Assembly: GCF_004216905.1 (NCBI RefSeq)
Contig: NZ_SGXJ01000002.1
Location: 558,001-622,000 of the forward strand
Source of the DNA: Kribbella sp. VKM Ac-2569
Lineage (GTDB): Bacteria > Actinomycetota > Actinomycetes > Propionibacteriales > Kribbellaceae
Reading direction: 5' to 3'
DNA: 64,000 bases
Below the pieces are notes generated by a model. That model had not been told where the DNA came from and ran no database searches. It saw only the letters and a list, made by a program, of their open reading frames with translations. Positions 51,843-60,419 of this stretch are shown piece by piece (the first letter of the stretch is position 1; every line of letters begins with the position of its first letter). Made by a program: the position numbers and the translations under genes.

Positions 51843-52349
51843 ATGAGTCAGCTCGCTGTCACCGTCATCGGCCCGGACCGCCCGGGGATCATCGCCGACG
51901 TCACCGAGGCCCTGGTCGGTACCGGGGTCAACCTCGAGGACTCGACCATGACGCTGCTGCGCGGCCATTTCGCGATGATGATCGTCTGCGCCGGGCCGTT
52001 CGACGAGGTGAAGTCGGCGCTCGAGCCATTGCGCGGCGAGCTGGTCATCACGGTCCGCAAGATGGGCCCTGAGCACGAGCACGCGCCGATCGGTGCGCCG
52101 TACATGCTGAGCGTCCACGGCGCGGACCGGCCGGGGATCGTCGCGGCGGTGACGCGGATGATCGCGGCCGCCGGAGGCACGATCACGGACCTGGCGACGC
52201 GGCTCAGCGGCGGGCTGTATGTGCTGACCGCCGAGGTCGAGCTGCCGCCGACGGCGGAGCTGGAGATGCTGGACCGGGCGCTCGAGATCACCGCCGAGGA
52301 ACTCGGAGTGGGCGTCACGCTGCGCCCGGCCGAGAGCGACGAACTGTGA
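51843..52349 (+). CDS. Two-ACT-domain regulatory protein (GcvR-like)
   Basis: 168 residues with two ACT domains: AVTVIGPDRPGIIADVTEALVGTGVNLEDS and MLSVHGADRPGIVAAVTRMIAAAGGTITDL. In each, the Gly at the strand-helix turn that contacts an amino acid is conserved. It resembles the GcvR-type regulators, though the control partner is unknown. Its stop overlaps the start of peptide deformylase (GTGA), a coupling that ties amino-acid sensing to protein maturation. Confidence 0.85.
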   Translation: MSQLAVTVIGPDRPGIIADVTEALVGTGVNLEDSTMTLLRGHFAMMIVCAGPFDEVKSALEPLRGELVITVRKMGPEHEHAPIGAPYMLSVHGADRPGIVAAVTRMIAAAGGTITDLATRLSGGLYVLTAEVELPPTAELEMLDRALEITAEELGVGVTLRPAESDEL

Positions 52350-52888
52350 TCACGGACTGGTCCCCTGCACGTCTGGATGTCCAGGGTGCTGTTCTCGAGG
52401 TCGTCCGCGCGCCGCACCCGGTGCTCGCGACGGAGAGCGCGGAGGTGGACCCGCTCGACCCGGAGATGATCCAGCTCGCCGCGGACCTCGTGGCGACCAT
52501 GCGGGTCTCCCCCGGGTGCGTCGGTCTCGCGGCGCCGCAGGTGGGTGTGGCGGCGCAGATGTTCTCGCTCGACGTGACCAATCACCCGAAGACGCGTACC
52601 TGCCACGGCGTCTTCGTGCTGTGCAACGCGGTCGTCGTCGAGGCCTCGCGCAACGAGAAGGCTCGCGAAGGGTGCATGTCGGTGCCGGACTTCACCGGCG
52701 ACGTCAAACGCGCGACCCGGTTGACCGTCACCGGCGTCCTCCCCGGTACGAAGGACGAGGTCACGATCACCACAGACGCGTTCGAGGCCCGCGCCCTCCA
52801 GCACGAGATCGACCACTGCAACGGCAAGCTGTTCCTGGACCGGGTAGCCGGCGCCCACGCCGTGTACCCCCGAAAGACCTACCAGTAA
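52346..52888 (+). CDS. def: Peptide deformylase
   Basis: 180 residues. Motif 1 GCVGLAAPQ (residues 58-66), motif 2 EGCMS with metal ligand C110, motif 3 HEIDH (H153, E154, H157). Removes the formyl group of nascent proteins. Motif 2 with Met rather than Leu is a known variant. GTG start overlaps the stop of the ACT gene. Whether this is the sole deformylase of the organism cannot be seen from one window. Confidence 0.95.
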   Translation: MITDWSPARLDVQGAVLEVVRAPHPVLATESAEVDPLDPEMIQLAADLVATMRVSPGCVGLAAPQVGVAAQMFSLDVTNHPKTRTCHGVFVLCNAVVVEASRNEKAREGCMSVPDFTGDVKRATRLTVTGVLPGTKDEVTITTDAFEARALQHEIDHCNGKLFLDRVAGAHAVYPRKTYQ

Positions 52889-52914
52889 CGAGTACTCTCA
52901 TCCCCGAGCCTCCA

Positions 52915-52997
52915 GCCCGGGTGGCGGAACGGCAGACGCAGCGAGCTTAAACCTCGCGGCCCTAACAGGCATACGGGTTCGAATCCCGTCCCGGGCA
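52915..52997 (+). tRNA. tRNA-Leu (anticodon UAA)
   Basis: 83 nt. Acceptor stem GCCCGGG/CCCGGGC, D-loop with GGCGGAACGGCAGACGC, anticodon stem GCGAG/CTCGC around CTTAAAC (anticodon TAA), a long variable arm (GGCCCTAACAGGC) as in class II tRNAs, and T-arm ACGGGTTCGAATCCCGT. The discriminator base is A and CCA is not encoded. Reads UUA, a very rare codon in such GC-rich genomes. Confidence 0.95.
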
Positions 52998-53209
52998 CAC
53001 CTGTTGGATCCCACGCGTCCTACGCGACCGCTTCCTTCGTCGCTCCGCTCCTCACCGCCACCACAGGGTGGGACGCCTGCCCGGCACGGCACGCGTCATG
53101 GGCGCCTGCGGCGTCCATCCGGGAGGTCTGCCCGCGGCCTTGACACGTAATCGTCACCTCTGGCTGGTGAGGCGCAGTTAAAGGCCTACGGGTCTGCCGG
53201 AGTCCTTGG

Positions 53210-53746
53210 CTAGGCACTAACTCGCCCACCCTTGGGGTCGGTGGCGCAGAGTCTCGCTGGCCACGGGAACTCCAGCGGTTCGGAGCTCGCACCCCACTGT
53301 TCACCCAGTTCGCGCAGAACCGTGGTAGCACGCTCGATGTCTTCGTCCAGGTACGGACAGGGATCCTGGGAAATGACTCCCCAACTCTCGCGGACCGCGG
53401 CATACGGCGTTGCCTGCCGTTTCTCGACGGCTTCATGGATGACTGCCGCGATCGCCTCACTGATGCCGACGCCCTTGGCAGCCTTCAGAATACGGGCACT
53501 GCGGACCTTGGCGTCGTGGCGCTTCTTGCCCTCGATCTGGGTCATGGTGGCGAACACCGCGCCTGCCGCGATCACGCCGAAGATTCCGTCGGCGATGCCG
53601 AGCTCGCGTTCGGTGACCGCGTGCGAGAGGTCGTGCGGTACGCGCCACTTGTGTGTGTACGACGACAGCGTGAATACTGCGCCGTCCGCCCTCCGGATCA
53701 GCGTGAGACTCTCGCCGCGCGGATCATGCTGGAAGGTGAGATGCAT
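53210..53746 (-). CDS. Hypothetical protein with hydrophobic centre
   Basis: 178 residues. The N-terminal ~45 residues are a beta-rich segment (LTFQHDPRGESLTLIRRADGAVFTLSS), followed by a hydrophobic stretch (GIADGIFGVIAAGAVFATM) and a helical, charged region ending with WGVISQDPCPYLDEDIE. Codon usage is less biased than in neighbours. It resembles small conserved actinobacterial proteins, but I cannot name a family. First gene after tRNA-Leu. Confidence 0.7.
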   Translation of the reverse strand: MHLTFQHDPRGESLTLIRRADGAVFTLSSYTHKWRVPHDLSHAVTERELGIADGIFGVIAAGAVFATMTQIEGKKRHDAKVRSARILKAAKGVGISEAIAAVIHEAVEKRQATPYAAVRESWGVISQDPCPYLDEDIERATTVLRELGEQWGASSEPLEFPWPARLCATDPKGGRVSA

Positions 53747-54126
53747 GTCGTCCAGAGTGACCCCTTGCTCACCCGCGCACCACTAGTTTTCCGCCGTTGG
53801 CACGCCCTCCACTCCGGCTTTGCCTGCGCTCCAGGCGCGGTCCTTGGCTTGGCGCGCACGTGACAACGGGTGCCTCCGGAGACAACGAGATCTCGTCATC
53901 AACGAACGACACCCGCGGTGTCGAGTGGCCGGCTAGCGAGGCCGGTGGTTCGCGCCGTCTGCCGACGGGCCGATGGGTTGGGGCTCCGCATCGCACCGAC
54001 AGCAATCATGGGAAGTGCGGTCTGGTCCGACACGCGCCAAGGGCGCCTCCGGCGTCGCAAGCGTGGGGCACGCCCGCAAGAGACCCGGTCGTCGTCTGGC
54101 CGCCACGCGAGACTGTCCGACGGAGG
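53747..54126. other. Gene-poor region
   Basis: 380 nt between the hypothetical gene and the small secreted protein. Open frames here are on both strands with no ribosome-binding sites or coding bias; several GC-rich inverted and direct repeats are scattered through it but form no defined element. I see no gene. Confidence 0.6.
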
Positions 54127-54453
54127 TCAGTGTTCCTGCGTGAGATTGTTGTCGCCGGCGCGGTAGATGATCGGGACATGGCAGGGCACTCCGCAGATGC
54201 GATCCTGTACCGGAGCGGAGACAGGATGGCCACAGGCGAAGCCGTCGGCGTTGGCATCTATGGCGTGCCAGAAATCAGCGTCGTACCCCTGGTCGATGAG
54301 GTCACTCACAGACAGCAGCAGGGAGCCCGAGGGGCACCCTGTCTCCATGGGTGTGCCAGCAACCGCTGAAGTAGCGCTGAGCGCCACAAGTCCAGTGGCC
54401 ATCAGGGTGCCCGCAGCACCAAGCGCTGCGATCCGGTGTAGTCGTCGAAGCAT
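54127..54453 (-). CDS. Small secreted Cys-rich protein
   Basis: 108 residues. Signal peptide (RRLHRIAALGAAGTLMATGLVALSATSAVA, cleavage near residue 32), then an EF-hand-like DANADGFACGHP and four more cysteines (CPSG, CG, CGVPC) suggesting two disulphides. Reminiscent of short secreted actinobacterial Excalibur-like proteins, without the canonical DxDxDGxxCE loop. ATG with GGGGG upstream. Confidence 0.75.
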   Translation of the reverse strand: MLRRLHRIAALGAAGTLMATGLVALSATSAVAGTPMETGCPSGSLLLSVSDLIDQGYDADFWHAIDANADGFACGHPVSAPVQDRICGVPCHVPIIYRAGDNNLTQEH

Positions 54454-54750
54454 GATGAACCCCCACGGTCATAGCCGCCATACAGGGGCGCAGACTGCGC
54501 AAGTGTTGGCGTGTTTCGGGATCGAGGTCTCGCGCCTGGCATCTCTCCCCTCAAAGTGCGCGCCCTCTCCTTAGGCGCTACAGGGGACATGACCGCCTGT
54601 CAAGAGAGAGGCCTGAGCAGTTTCCAACGAGGCGACGCCCGGTAACTGACTCGCCCGACAAGGACATGTCAACCAGCGCTGGCGCAACAGCCGATCCTCG
54701 GCTGATCCGTGCAACCGCCCGTTGGGTGGGCTGCGCGTAATAATCGTGCG
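54454..54750. other. Intergenic region upstream of the CPT-like gene
   Basis: 297 nt without a gene; contains the upstream regions of two divergent genes. No clear hairpin or regulatory palindrome was found. Confidence 0.55.
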
Positions 54751-55332
54751 GTGACGCGGACCTCCTTGCCTTCGGTGATCTTTCTCAACGGCGCCTCGTC
54801 TTCCGGGAAGACGACGCTGGGTAGGGCGCTGCAGGACTGTTTGGATGAGCCGTATTTGTTGATGGGGTTGGACACGTGCTTCGCGATGGTTCCCGCTCAG
54901 TGGGCTGGTGGTGCAATGGGAGCTCATCGGGAGCAGGGATTCCAGTACGTCGACCTGCCGGACGAGAACGGCAAGCCGGTTTCTGGGATCTCGTACGGGC
55001 CGGTCGGGCTGCGCATGTTGCAGGGGTTTCATCGGGCTGTTCGCGAGTTCGTTCTGGCGGGGAACCCGGTCATCGTCGACGAGATGATGCTGGGGCCCGA
55101 GGTGCGGGATCACTGGTTCGCGACTCTGGCGGGGCTCGACGTCGTCTCGGTGGGGGTTCGCTGTGATCTAGATGAACTCGAGCGTCGAGAGTGTGCGCGA
55201 AAGGGACGGGCGGGGCTCGCTCGATGGTCTGAGGAGCGGGTGCACGAGGGGATGGCCTACGACCTCTGGGTGGACACGACCGGCCAGGCCGCGGATGCAT
55301 GCGCACATCAAGTCATGGCAGCCGCACGCTGA
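54751..55332 (+). CDS. Chloramphenicol phosphotransferase-like P-loop kinase (second copy)
   Basis: 193 residues. Walker A NGASSSGKTT, LMGLDTCFAM for the catalytic aspartate, VDEMMLGPEVRD, and VGVRCDLDELERRECARKG, the same blocks as in the protein at 23118-23702 but with a longer insertion (AMGAHREQGFQYVDLPDENG). Small-molecule kinase; substrate unknown. GTG start preceded by a weak ribosome-binding site. Convergent with the TetR gene 16 nt away. Confidence 0.82.
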   Translation: MTRTSLPSVIFLNGASSSGKTTLGRALQDCLDEPYLLMGLDTCFAMVPAQWAGGAMGAHREQGFQYVDLPDENGKPVSGISYGPVGLRMLQGFHRAVREFVLAGNPVIVDEMMLGPEVRDHWFATLAGLDVVSVGVRCDLDELERRECARKGRAGLARWSEERVHEGMAYDLWVDTTGQAADACAHQVMAAAR

Positions 55333-55348
55333 GTCCAACGAACCTGTG

Positions 55349-55942
55349 TCAGCCGGTCAGGCTGACTACCAGGTGGTCGATTACCTTCGCCGCCGCGAGC
55401 GGGTCATCCGCCAGCTCACCCAGCGCGTCGTACGTCGGGAACGACGTCACCGCGACGACTCCTGCGAGCAGGGCCGGACGGTCGAACCGCTTGACGGTCG
55501 GCGCCTCCTCGACCAGCCTGTCGATGAGGCGCTGCAACTGGTCGCGCCGCCACTGCTCGCGTTCCGCAAGCATCCCCGCCACCTCCCGATCGATGGCAGC
55601 CAGGCCGAAGAGCGGGCGCAGAACGTCGCGCTCGACGTGCCAGAAGCGACACGTCTGTTCGACGATCGCCTGGCGGGCTGCCGCGGCGTCCAGTTCGCTC
55701 GTGTTGGTGAGCAGCTGGTCCATGCCGGCGCGTTCGCTGAGTTCGGTGAGTACCGCGTCCAGGAGTCCGTACTTCGACTGCACCTGGTTGTAGACCGTCA
55801 CCCGGGTCACGCCGGCGCTGGTGGCCACAGCCTCCAAGGTGAAGTTCCGCCACTCGCGCGTCGCCAGCAGGTCGCGCCCGGCCTCGATGATTGCGCGCCG
55901 GGTGGCGGCAGTCGACGCCGCCCGCCTGCCGTCAGTCTTCAT
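55349..55942 (-). CDS. TetR family regulator, probably autoregulated
   Basis: 197 residues. HTH at residues 35-54 (TLEAVATSAGVTRVTVYNQV) and a C-terminal helical domain of the TetR_C group with WHVERDVLRPLFGL. Divergent from a small kinase; a long palindrome with two opposed promoters lies between them. ATG at 55942 with AAGGGGA upstream. Confidence 0.9.
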   Translation of the reverse strand: MKTDGRRAASTAATRRAIIEAGRDLLATREWRNFTLEAVATSAGVTRVTVYNQVQSKYGLLDAVLTELSERAGMDQLLTNTSELDAAAARQAIVEQTCRFWHVERDVLRPLFGLAAIDREVAGMLAEREQWRRDQLQRLIDRLVEEAPTVKRFDRPALLAGVVAVTSFPTYDALGELADDPLAAAKVIDHLVVSLTG

Positions 55943-55957
55943 GCGAGTCCCCTTCGC

Positions 55958-55996
55958 TTGACACGATGTAAAACGAGTCGGTATACATGCTGTCAA
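55958..55996. promoter_or_regulatory. Symmetric divergent promoter-operator
   Basis: Inverted repeat TTGACACGATGTA (55958-55970) / TACATGCTGTCAA (55984-55996), 11 of 13 positions matched, spacer 13 nt. Each arm begins with TTGACA; read on the plus strand TTGACA-N18-TATACA gives a good SigA promoter for the kinase, and on the minus strand TTGACA-N18-TTTACA gives a weaker one for the TetR gene. A TetR dimer bound here would block both. Confidence 0.75.
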
Positions 55997-56017
55997 CCGA
56001 AACACTAGGTGGTCATC

Positions 56018-56560
56018 ATGCGCAAGGGAACACTGATCGAGTTCGGCGGCCTCCCGGGGACCGGCAAGTCGACGCTGGCCAGGCACCTCGCCGATCGCAC
56101 CGACGCGATCTGGCTTCGCATCGACGAGATCGAGGGCGCCATGCGCCGCAATGGCCTGACGGCCGAACAGACCGGCATCACGGCATACAGCGTTGCCCAC
56201 GACATCGCGGGCGGTCACCTGCGCCGGGGGCTGACCGTGATCGCCGACGCGGTGAACCCGGTTACCGAGGCCCGCGACGGCTGGCACCACCTCGCCGATG
56301 CCAACGATGCCCGGCATGTGGTGATCGAGACGGCCTGTCCCGATACCGAGGAACACCGTCGGCGTGTGCTCAGCAGGGCGAGCGACCTGCCCGGGTGGAC
56401 ATATCCGGACTGGGAGCAGGTGGGGCAGTCAGCAGGCGACTACCAGCCGCGCACCGACGTCCGCCTCGTGGTGGACACCACCCGGCCTATCGAGGACTGC
56501 GACCGCGAGATTGCGGAGTACCTCGCGCACTGGGAGCCCAGCAGGCCAGGATCACAGTAG
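56018..56560 (+). CDS. Small P-loop (AAA/Zeta-toxin-like) kinase
   Basis: 180 residues. Walker A GGLPGTGKSTLARHLA (residues 9-24), then IDEIEGAMRR and VIADAVNPV (Walker-B-like acidic residues), and a C-terminal lid helix. The size and motifs fit the nucleoside/small-molecule kinases of the AAA_33 group; the role is unknown. Divergent from TetR, which probably represses it. ATG at 56018 with AGGTGG upstream. Confidence 0.85.
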   Translation: MRKGTLIEFGGLPGTGKSTLARHLADRTDAIWLRIDEIEGAMRRNGLTAEQTGITAYSVAHDIAGGHLRRGLTVIADAVNPVTEARDGWHHLADANDARHVVIETACPDTEEHRRRVLSRASDLPGWTYPDWEQVGQSAGDYQPRTDVRLVVDTTRPIEDCDREIAEYLAHWEPSRPGSQ

Positions 56561-56578
56561 GACGAGATCGGCCGATGG

Positions 56579-57235
56579 CTAGGTGCCGCGTACCAAGGCG
56601 CCGACGATCGAGAAGCCGAGGAGGCCTACGTTGATCAGGATTGCGAGCCAGGCGAGGGCTCGGCCGGGGCGGTTGTTGCGGAGGACCGAGATTGCCAGAT
56701 AGATCGAGACCGGCGAGCAGATGAAGGCGGTGAGCACGGCGCCGACCGCCTGCCCGCTGACGCCGCGGCGCTGGGGCTGGTACGTCGAGGTTGTGTAGGA
56801 GTCGCGGTACGGCGGGGCGACGTACGAATCGCGGTAGGGCGGATCGGCGTACGGCGATTCGGTGTACGGGTCCTGATATGGCTGCTCGTACCGCGGTGGG
56901 GTCGAGGTGGGGGCGGGGCCGGAAGACCAGGCGAAGGGGTCCGCTGCGGGCTCTTCGGGTTCGGGTTCGGGTGTTGGGCGGACGAAGTCTTGGGGGCGTT
57001 CCTTGCGCTGCAGCAGGAGTGCGTAATCGGCGCGCCGGGTCGGGTCGGACAGGATCTCGTAGGCGCGGTTCAGCCTGACCTGCTGCGTGGAGTCACCGCC
57101 CACGTCGGCGTGGTGGCTTCGCGACAGGCGGCGGTAGCTGCGTTTGATCTCCTCGGCGCCGGCCGACCGGCCGACCCCGAGCAGCTTCCAGGGATCGGCT
57201 CCGTCGAGGTCCCGGAAGTCCCGGCTCGAACTCAT
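56579..57235 (-). CDS. J-domain-like membrane protein with altered HPD motif
   Basis: 218 residues. Residues 12-72 match a J domain (DPWKLLGVGRSAGAEEIKRSYRRLSRSHHADVGG...RLNRAYEILSDPTRRADY), but the invariant HPD that activates Hsp70 reads HAD (H42-A43-D44). A Pro/Tyr-rich linker with repeated PPYRDSY units follows (80-155), then two membrane helices (VGAVLTAFICSPVSIYLAISVL, LAWLAILINVGLLGFSIVGAL) of the DUF4190 kind. ATG overlaps the previous gene's stop (ATGA), so they are coupled. Confidence 0.85.
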   Translation of the reverse strand: MSSSRDFRDLDGADPWKLLGVGRSAGAEEIKRSYRRLSRSHHADVGGDSTQQVRLNRAYEILSDPTRRADYALLLQRKERPQDFVRPTPEPEPEEPAADPFAWSSGPAPTSTPPRYEQPYQDPYTESPYADPPYRDSYVAPPYRDSYTTSTYQPQRRGVSGQAVGAVLTAFICSPVSIYLAISVLRNNRPGRALAWLAILINVGLLGFSIVGALVRGT

Positions 57236-57978
57236 CGAGCGACGTCCGCCTGGTAGCAGGTCAGTCGCCAGGAGGCGTGCTGCGGGTCCACACCGTTGGG
57301 CACAGTGCGGTGCCCGGTTGCGAACGTGACGGTCTTGTCGCCCGCGAGGTAGCACCACAGGTCGAGCTCTTCGTCGTTCCCGTAGTAGTACGACCGGTAG
57401 TGCGTGACGGCCTGCGCCCCTAGGAACGGTGTCTGCAGACGTTGCTGCGCCTCCAGCGGCAGGTTGCCGAGGACGCCGCGCATCTCCTGCGTGAGGTTCA
57501 GTTGCGGCGGGACCGACAGCTGGGACTGCTCGTCCCGGCCGCGCGACACGAGCGAGCGCAGACCGCCGCGCGGCTTCGTGGCCTGTTGCTGTACGACGGC
57601 GTGTTTGATGCTCGACGGTACGAATTGATCGATCCGCACGCTCTGCGTCTTCTGACCCTGTTTGTTGACCCGTGGCGTCGTCACCGCGAGCCCGTTCGGC
57701 CCGAGCACGACGGCGTACGGCCGGTCTCGCTCCCGCTCGTGCAGGTCGGCCCACCACTCGATGGACGGTCCTACCTTGCGCTCGAGGTACGTCTTGACGT
57801 CGTCGTGGAGCTCGCCCCACCAGTGGAACCGGTCCGGGCTGGGGACGAACCCCAGCGGCGCGGCCTCGTGCGCAGCAGGCATCGACGGCGCGGCCGGTGC
57901 GCGCTCCACGCCACCACTTGCGGGCCGTTGCGCGGCCGGACGTCCCCGAGATTGCTCGGGCAGGTTGTCACGAGTCAT
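57232..57978 (-). CDS. Hypothetical protein coupled to the J-domain gene
   Basis: 248 residues. A disordered Ala/Pro/Arg N-terminus (1-40), a central WWGELHDDVKTYLERKVGPSIEWWADLHERER segment, and a C-terminal beta-rich part (FATGHRTVPNGVDPQHASWRLTCYQADV). No family recognised; no membrane segment. The stop overlaps the J-domain protein's start, so the two are translated together. ATG at 57978 (MTRDNLPEQS). Confidence 0.7.
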   Translation of the reverse strand: MTRDNLPEQSRGRPAAQRPASGGVERAPAAPSMPAAHEAAPLGFVPSPDRFHWWGELHDDVKTYLERKVGPSIEWWADLHERERDRPYAVVLGPNGLAVTTPRVNKQGQKTQSVRIDQFVPSSIKHAVVQQQATKPRGGLRSLVSRGRDEQSQLSVPPQLNLTQEMRGVLGNLPLEAQQRLQTPFLGAQAVTHYRSYYYGNDEELDLWCYLAGDKTVTFATGHRTVPNGVDPQHASWRLTCYQADVAR

Positions 57979-58039
57979 GTGGGCAGCGGCGTGGGGCGGC
58001 ATGCATAGTCGGCAGCTTCTATCAGGTCGCCTACCCAGG

Positions 58040-58885
58040 TCAACTCTGGTTTTCCGGAGCTGTGGACAGGTTCTTCGCGCGGGTGAGTACGGCGTCGAGC
58101 ATCTGCTCGGTGAGCTTGCCGGTGAAGGTGTTCTGCTGACTGGGGTGGAAACAGCCGAGGACGGTGACCTCGCCGTACGGGGTCGGGATCCGGTACTCGA
58201 CCGCGTGGCCGAACTTCGGGCGCGGTCGCGGTACGTCGGCCCCGAGCGCGATCAGCGCTGCGAGCAGAGCGTCGTACGCGAACTTGCCGAGGCAGACGAT
58301 CGACCTGGTGCTGGGGAGGGTGAGTTCGAGCTCGCGGCGGTACCAAGGGGCGCAGGTGTCGCGCTCCTCCGGGGTGGGTTTGTTCGCGGGCGGGGCGCAG
58401 CGGACGGCGGCGATCATCCGGGTGCCGATCAGGTGCAGGCCGTCGCCGGCGTGTTCGCTGGTGGGCTGGTTGGCGAGGCCGACGCGGTGCAGGCTCGCGA
58501 ACAGCCAGTCGCCGGAGCGGTCGCCGGTGAACACGCGCCCGGTGCGGTTCCCGCCGTTCGCCGCCGGCGCCAGCCCGACGATCAGGATCCGCGGCTCGGC
58601 AACACCCCAGCCCGCGATCGGCCGTCCCCAGTACGGCTGATCCGCGAAGGACTTTCGCTTGCCGACAGCAACGTCTTCGCGCCATTCGACGAGCCGCGAA
58701 CACGCTCGACACACGGAGACGCGCGCTTCCAGCTCCGCCAGCTCATCAGTTGCCGCAAGCCGCACCACCTCGGCCGCATCTCGCGCCACCGGAGTACGCC
58801 GTACCGCCGGGTCCTCCGGCCACCCGGCCCCCGGCGGCACCGGACTCTCGAACAACTCCCCGGTCAACGGATGCGGAAGCTTCAC
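58040..58885 (-). CDS. udgB: Family 5 uracil-DNA glycosylase (UdgB-like)
   Basis: 281 residues. Fe-S ligands C59-x2-C62 and C163, C178; active-site motif GLAPAANGGNRTGRVFTGD and the HPSQQNTFTG motif near the C-terminus identify the family 5 (UdgB) enzymes, which remove uracil and other deaminated bases and lack the polar catalytic residue of family 1. GTG start with GGCTGGGTGG upstream. Confidence 0.9.
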   Translation of the reverse strand: MKLPHPLTGELFESPVPPGAGWPEDPAVRRTPVARDAAEVVRLAATDELAELEARVSVCRACSRLVEWREDVAVGKRKSFADQPYWGRPIAGWGVAEPRILIVGLAPAANGGNRTGRVFTGDRSGDWLFASLHRVGLANQPTSEHAGDGLHLIGTRMIAAVRCAPPANKPTPEERDTCAPWYRRELELTLPSTRSIVCLGKFAYDALLAALIALGADVPRPRPKFGHAVEYRIPTPYGEVTVLGCFHPSQQNTFTGKLTEQMLDAVLTRAKNLSTAPENQS

Positions 58886-58906
58886 CCACCCAGCCTAAAC
58901 GGGAGG

Positions 58907-60334
58907 TTAGGCGGCGAGTTGCTCCTCGGCCGGTTGGGTGATGGGAGATACCGGCGTACGACGTGGTCCTGGGATGGCCAGGGCGAGTACGACGGCTGCG
59001 GCGGCGAAGGCGGAGAGGAGGAGGAAGGTGTTGGTGAAGCCGGCCTCCGCGGGGAGGCCTGAGGGCTGGACGTGGCCGGTGATGATGGAGCTCGCCAGGG
59101 CGGTGCCGATGGAGCCGCCGATGGTGCGGATGTTAGCGTTCATGCCGGTGGCCGCACCGGTTTGTTCGCGAGGGACGTTCTGCACGATCAGGCTCGTCAT
59201 GGCCGCGTAGGCGAGGCCGAGCCCGACACCGAACAGGGCCGTCGAGAGCGCCACCTGCCACTGCGCGTCGTGGAACTCGGCGAACATCAGCGCCGCGACC
59301 AGGCTCAACGCCGACCCGGAAACGACCTGCGCCTTGGCGCCGAACCGCGGCGCGAGCGGGCCGCTCAACGACCCGACGACCGCCATCGTCACCAGCATCG
59401 GGAGCATCAGCAGCCCGGCCTTCGTGACGCTCGCACCGAACCCGAACCCGGCAGCCTTCGGGATCTGCAGGAACTGCGGGACGAACGCGTACACCGCAAA
59501 CATCGCCGCCCCGAACAGCAGCGCCACGAGGTTCGTCGTCCACACCGCCGGGCGGCGCATCATCCGCATGTCGATCAGCGGGTTCCGCGAGCGCAGTTCG
59601 ACCGTGATCCAGCCGGCGAACAGTACGACGGCCAGCCCGAAGAGTCCCGTCGTACGCAACGAGCCCCAGCCCCACGACCGGCCCGTGCTCAGCGGGAGCA
59701 GCAGCGCGATCAGCCAGCCGGACAGGAATGCGGCGGCCAGCCAGTCGATCCGGCCGGGGACGCGGTTCGGGGACTCCGGGACGTAGCGCCGTACCATCAA
59801 CGTCGACAGCGCGACGACCGCCATCGGGATCCAGAACAGCCAGCGCCAGCCGAGCCACTCCACGATCGGGCCGGCCAGCACGATCCCCAGGCCGCCGCCG
59901 GCCGCGATGATGGCCGACACCACGCCGACCACGGAAGGCACGCGCTCGGCCGGGAACTCGTCCCGGATGATCCCGAACGCCAACGGGAACACGGCTCCGC
60001 CGACACCCTGGAAGATGCGGGCGGCAATGAGTACGCCGATGTTCGGCGCGAGCGCGGCGATGAGGCAGCCGACGGCCAGGGCGCCCAGCGCGATGAACAG
60101 CGTGCGTTCCTTGCCGACCATGTCGCCGATCCGGCCGAGCAGCGGGGTCGCGACCGACACCGAGAGCAGCAGTGCGGTGAACACCCAGGTGACCGTGCCG
60201 GGGGTGGTGTGCAGGTCGTGCTGGATGACAGGCAGCGCCGGGCTGACCAGCGACTGCAACATAGAGAATGAGGCGACGACCGTGGCGAGAACCGCCAGGG
60301 TCACGCGAGGGTTTCCAGACCTGATGACAGGCAT
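58907..60334 (-). CDS. DHA2-family MFS exporter
   Basis: 475 residues with about 14 membrane helices. Motif A is GRIGDMVGKERTL, motif C is in the GGGLGIVLAGPIVEWLGWRWLFWI stretch, and TGMNANIRTIGGSIGTAL near the end is typical of EmrB/QacA-type drug exporters. ATG at 60334 with GAAGGA upstream; the frame begins 28 codons earlier. A perfect TetR-type operator lies upstream; the divergent TetR gene is the likely repressor. Confidence 0.92.
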   Translation of the reverse strand: MPVIRSGNPRVTLAVLATVVASFSMLQSLVSPALPVIQHDLHTTPGTVTWVFTALLLSVSVATPLLGRIGDMVGKERTLFIALGALAVGCLIAALAPNIGVLIAARIFQGVGGAVFPLAFGIIRDEFPAERVPSVVGVVSAIIAAGGGLGIVLAGPIVEWLGWRWLFWIPMAVVALSTLMVRRYVPESPNRVPGRIDWLAAAFLSGWLIALLLPLSTGRSWGWGSLRTTGLFGLAVVLFAGWITVELRSRNPLIDMRMMRRPAVWTTNLVALLFGAAMFAVYAFVPQFLQIPKAAGFGFGASVTKAGLLMLPMLVTMAVVGSLSGPLAPRFGAKAQVVSGSALSLVAALMFAEFHDAQWQVALSTALFGVGLGLAYAAMTSLIVQNVPREQTGAATGMNANIRTIGGSIGTALASSIITGHVQPSGLPAEAGFTNTFLLLSAFAAAAVVLALAIPGPRRTPVSPITQPAEEQLAA

Positions 60335-60419
60335 GCAGAAGTCCTTCGAAAGGAGTGTGAACGCGCCAGAGCTTGGGCGCGAGATCCCCGGCCTGGTAAA
60401 GTCGAGGTATGCCTCCACT

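Noticed and set aside
52998..53209. Attachment site or second tRNA after tRNA-Leu
   Set aside because: No repeat of the tRNA 3' end and no cloverleaf could be found in the following 212 nt; the stretch contains no gene I can support.
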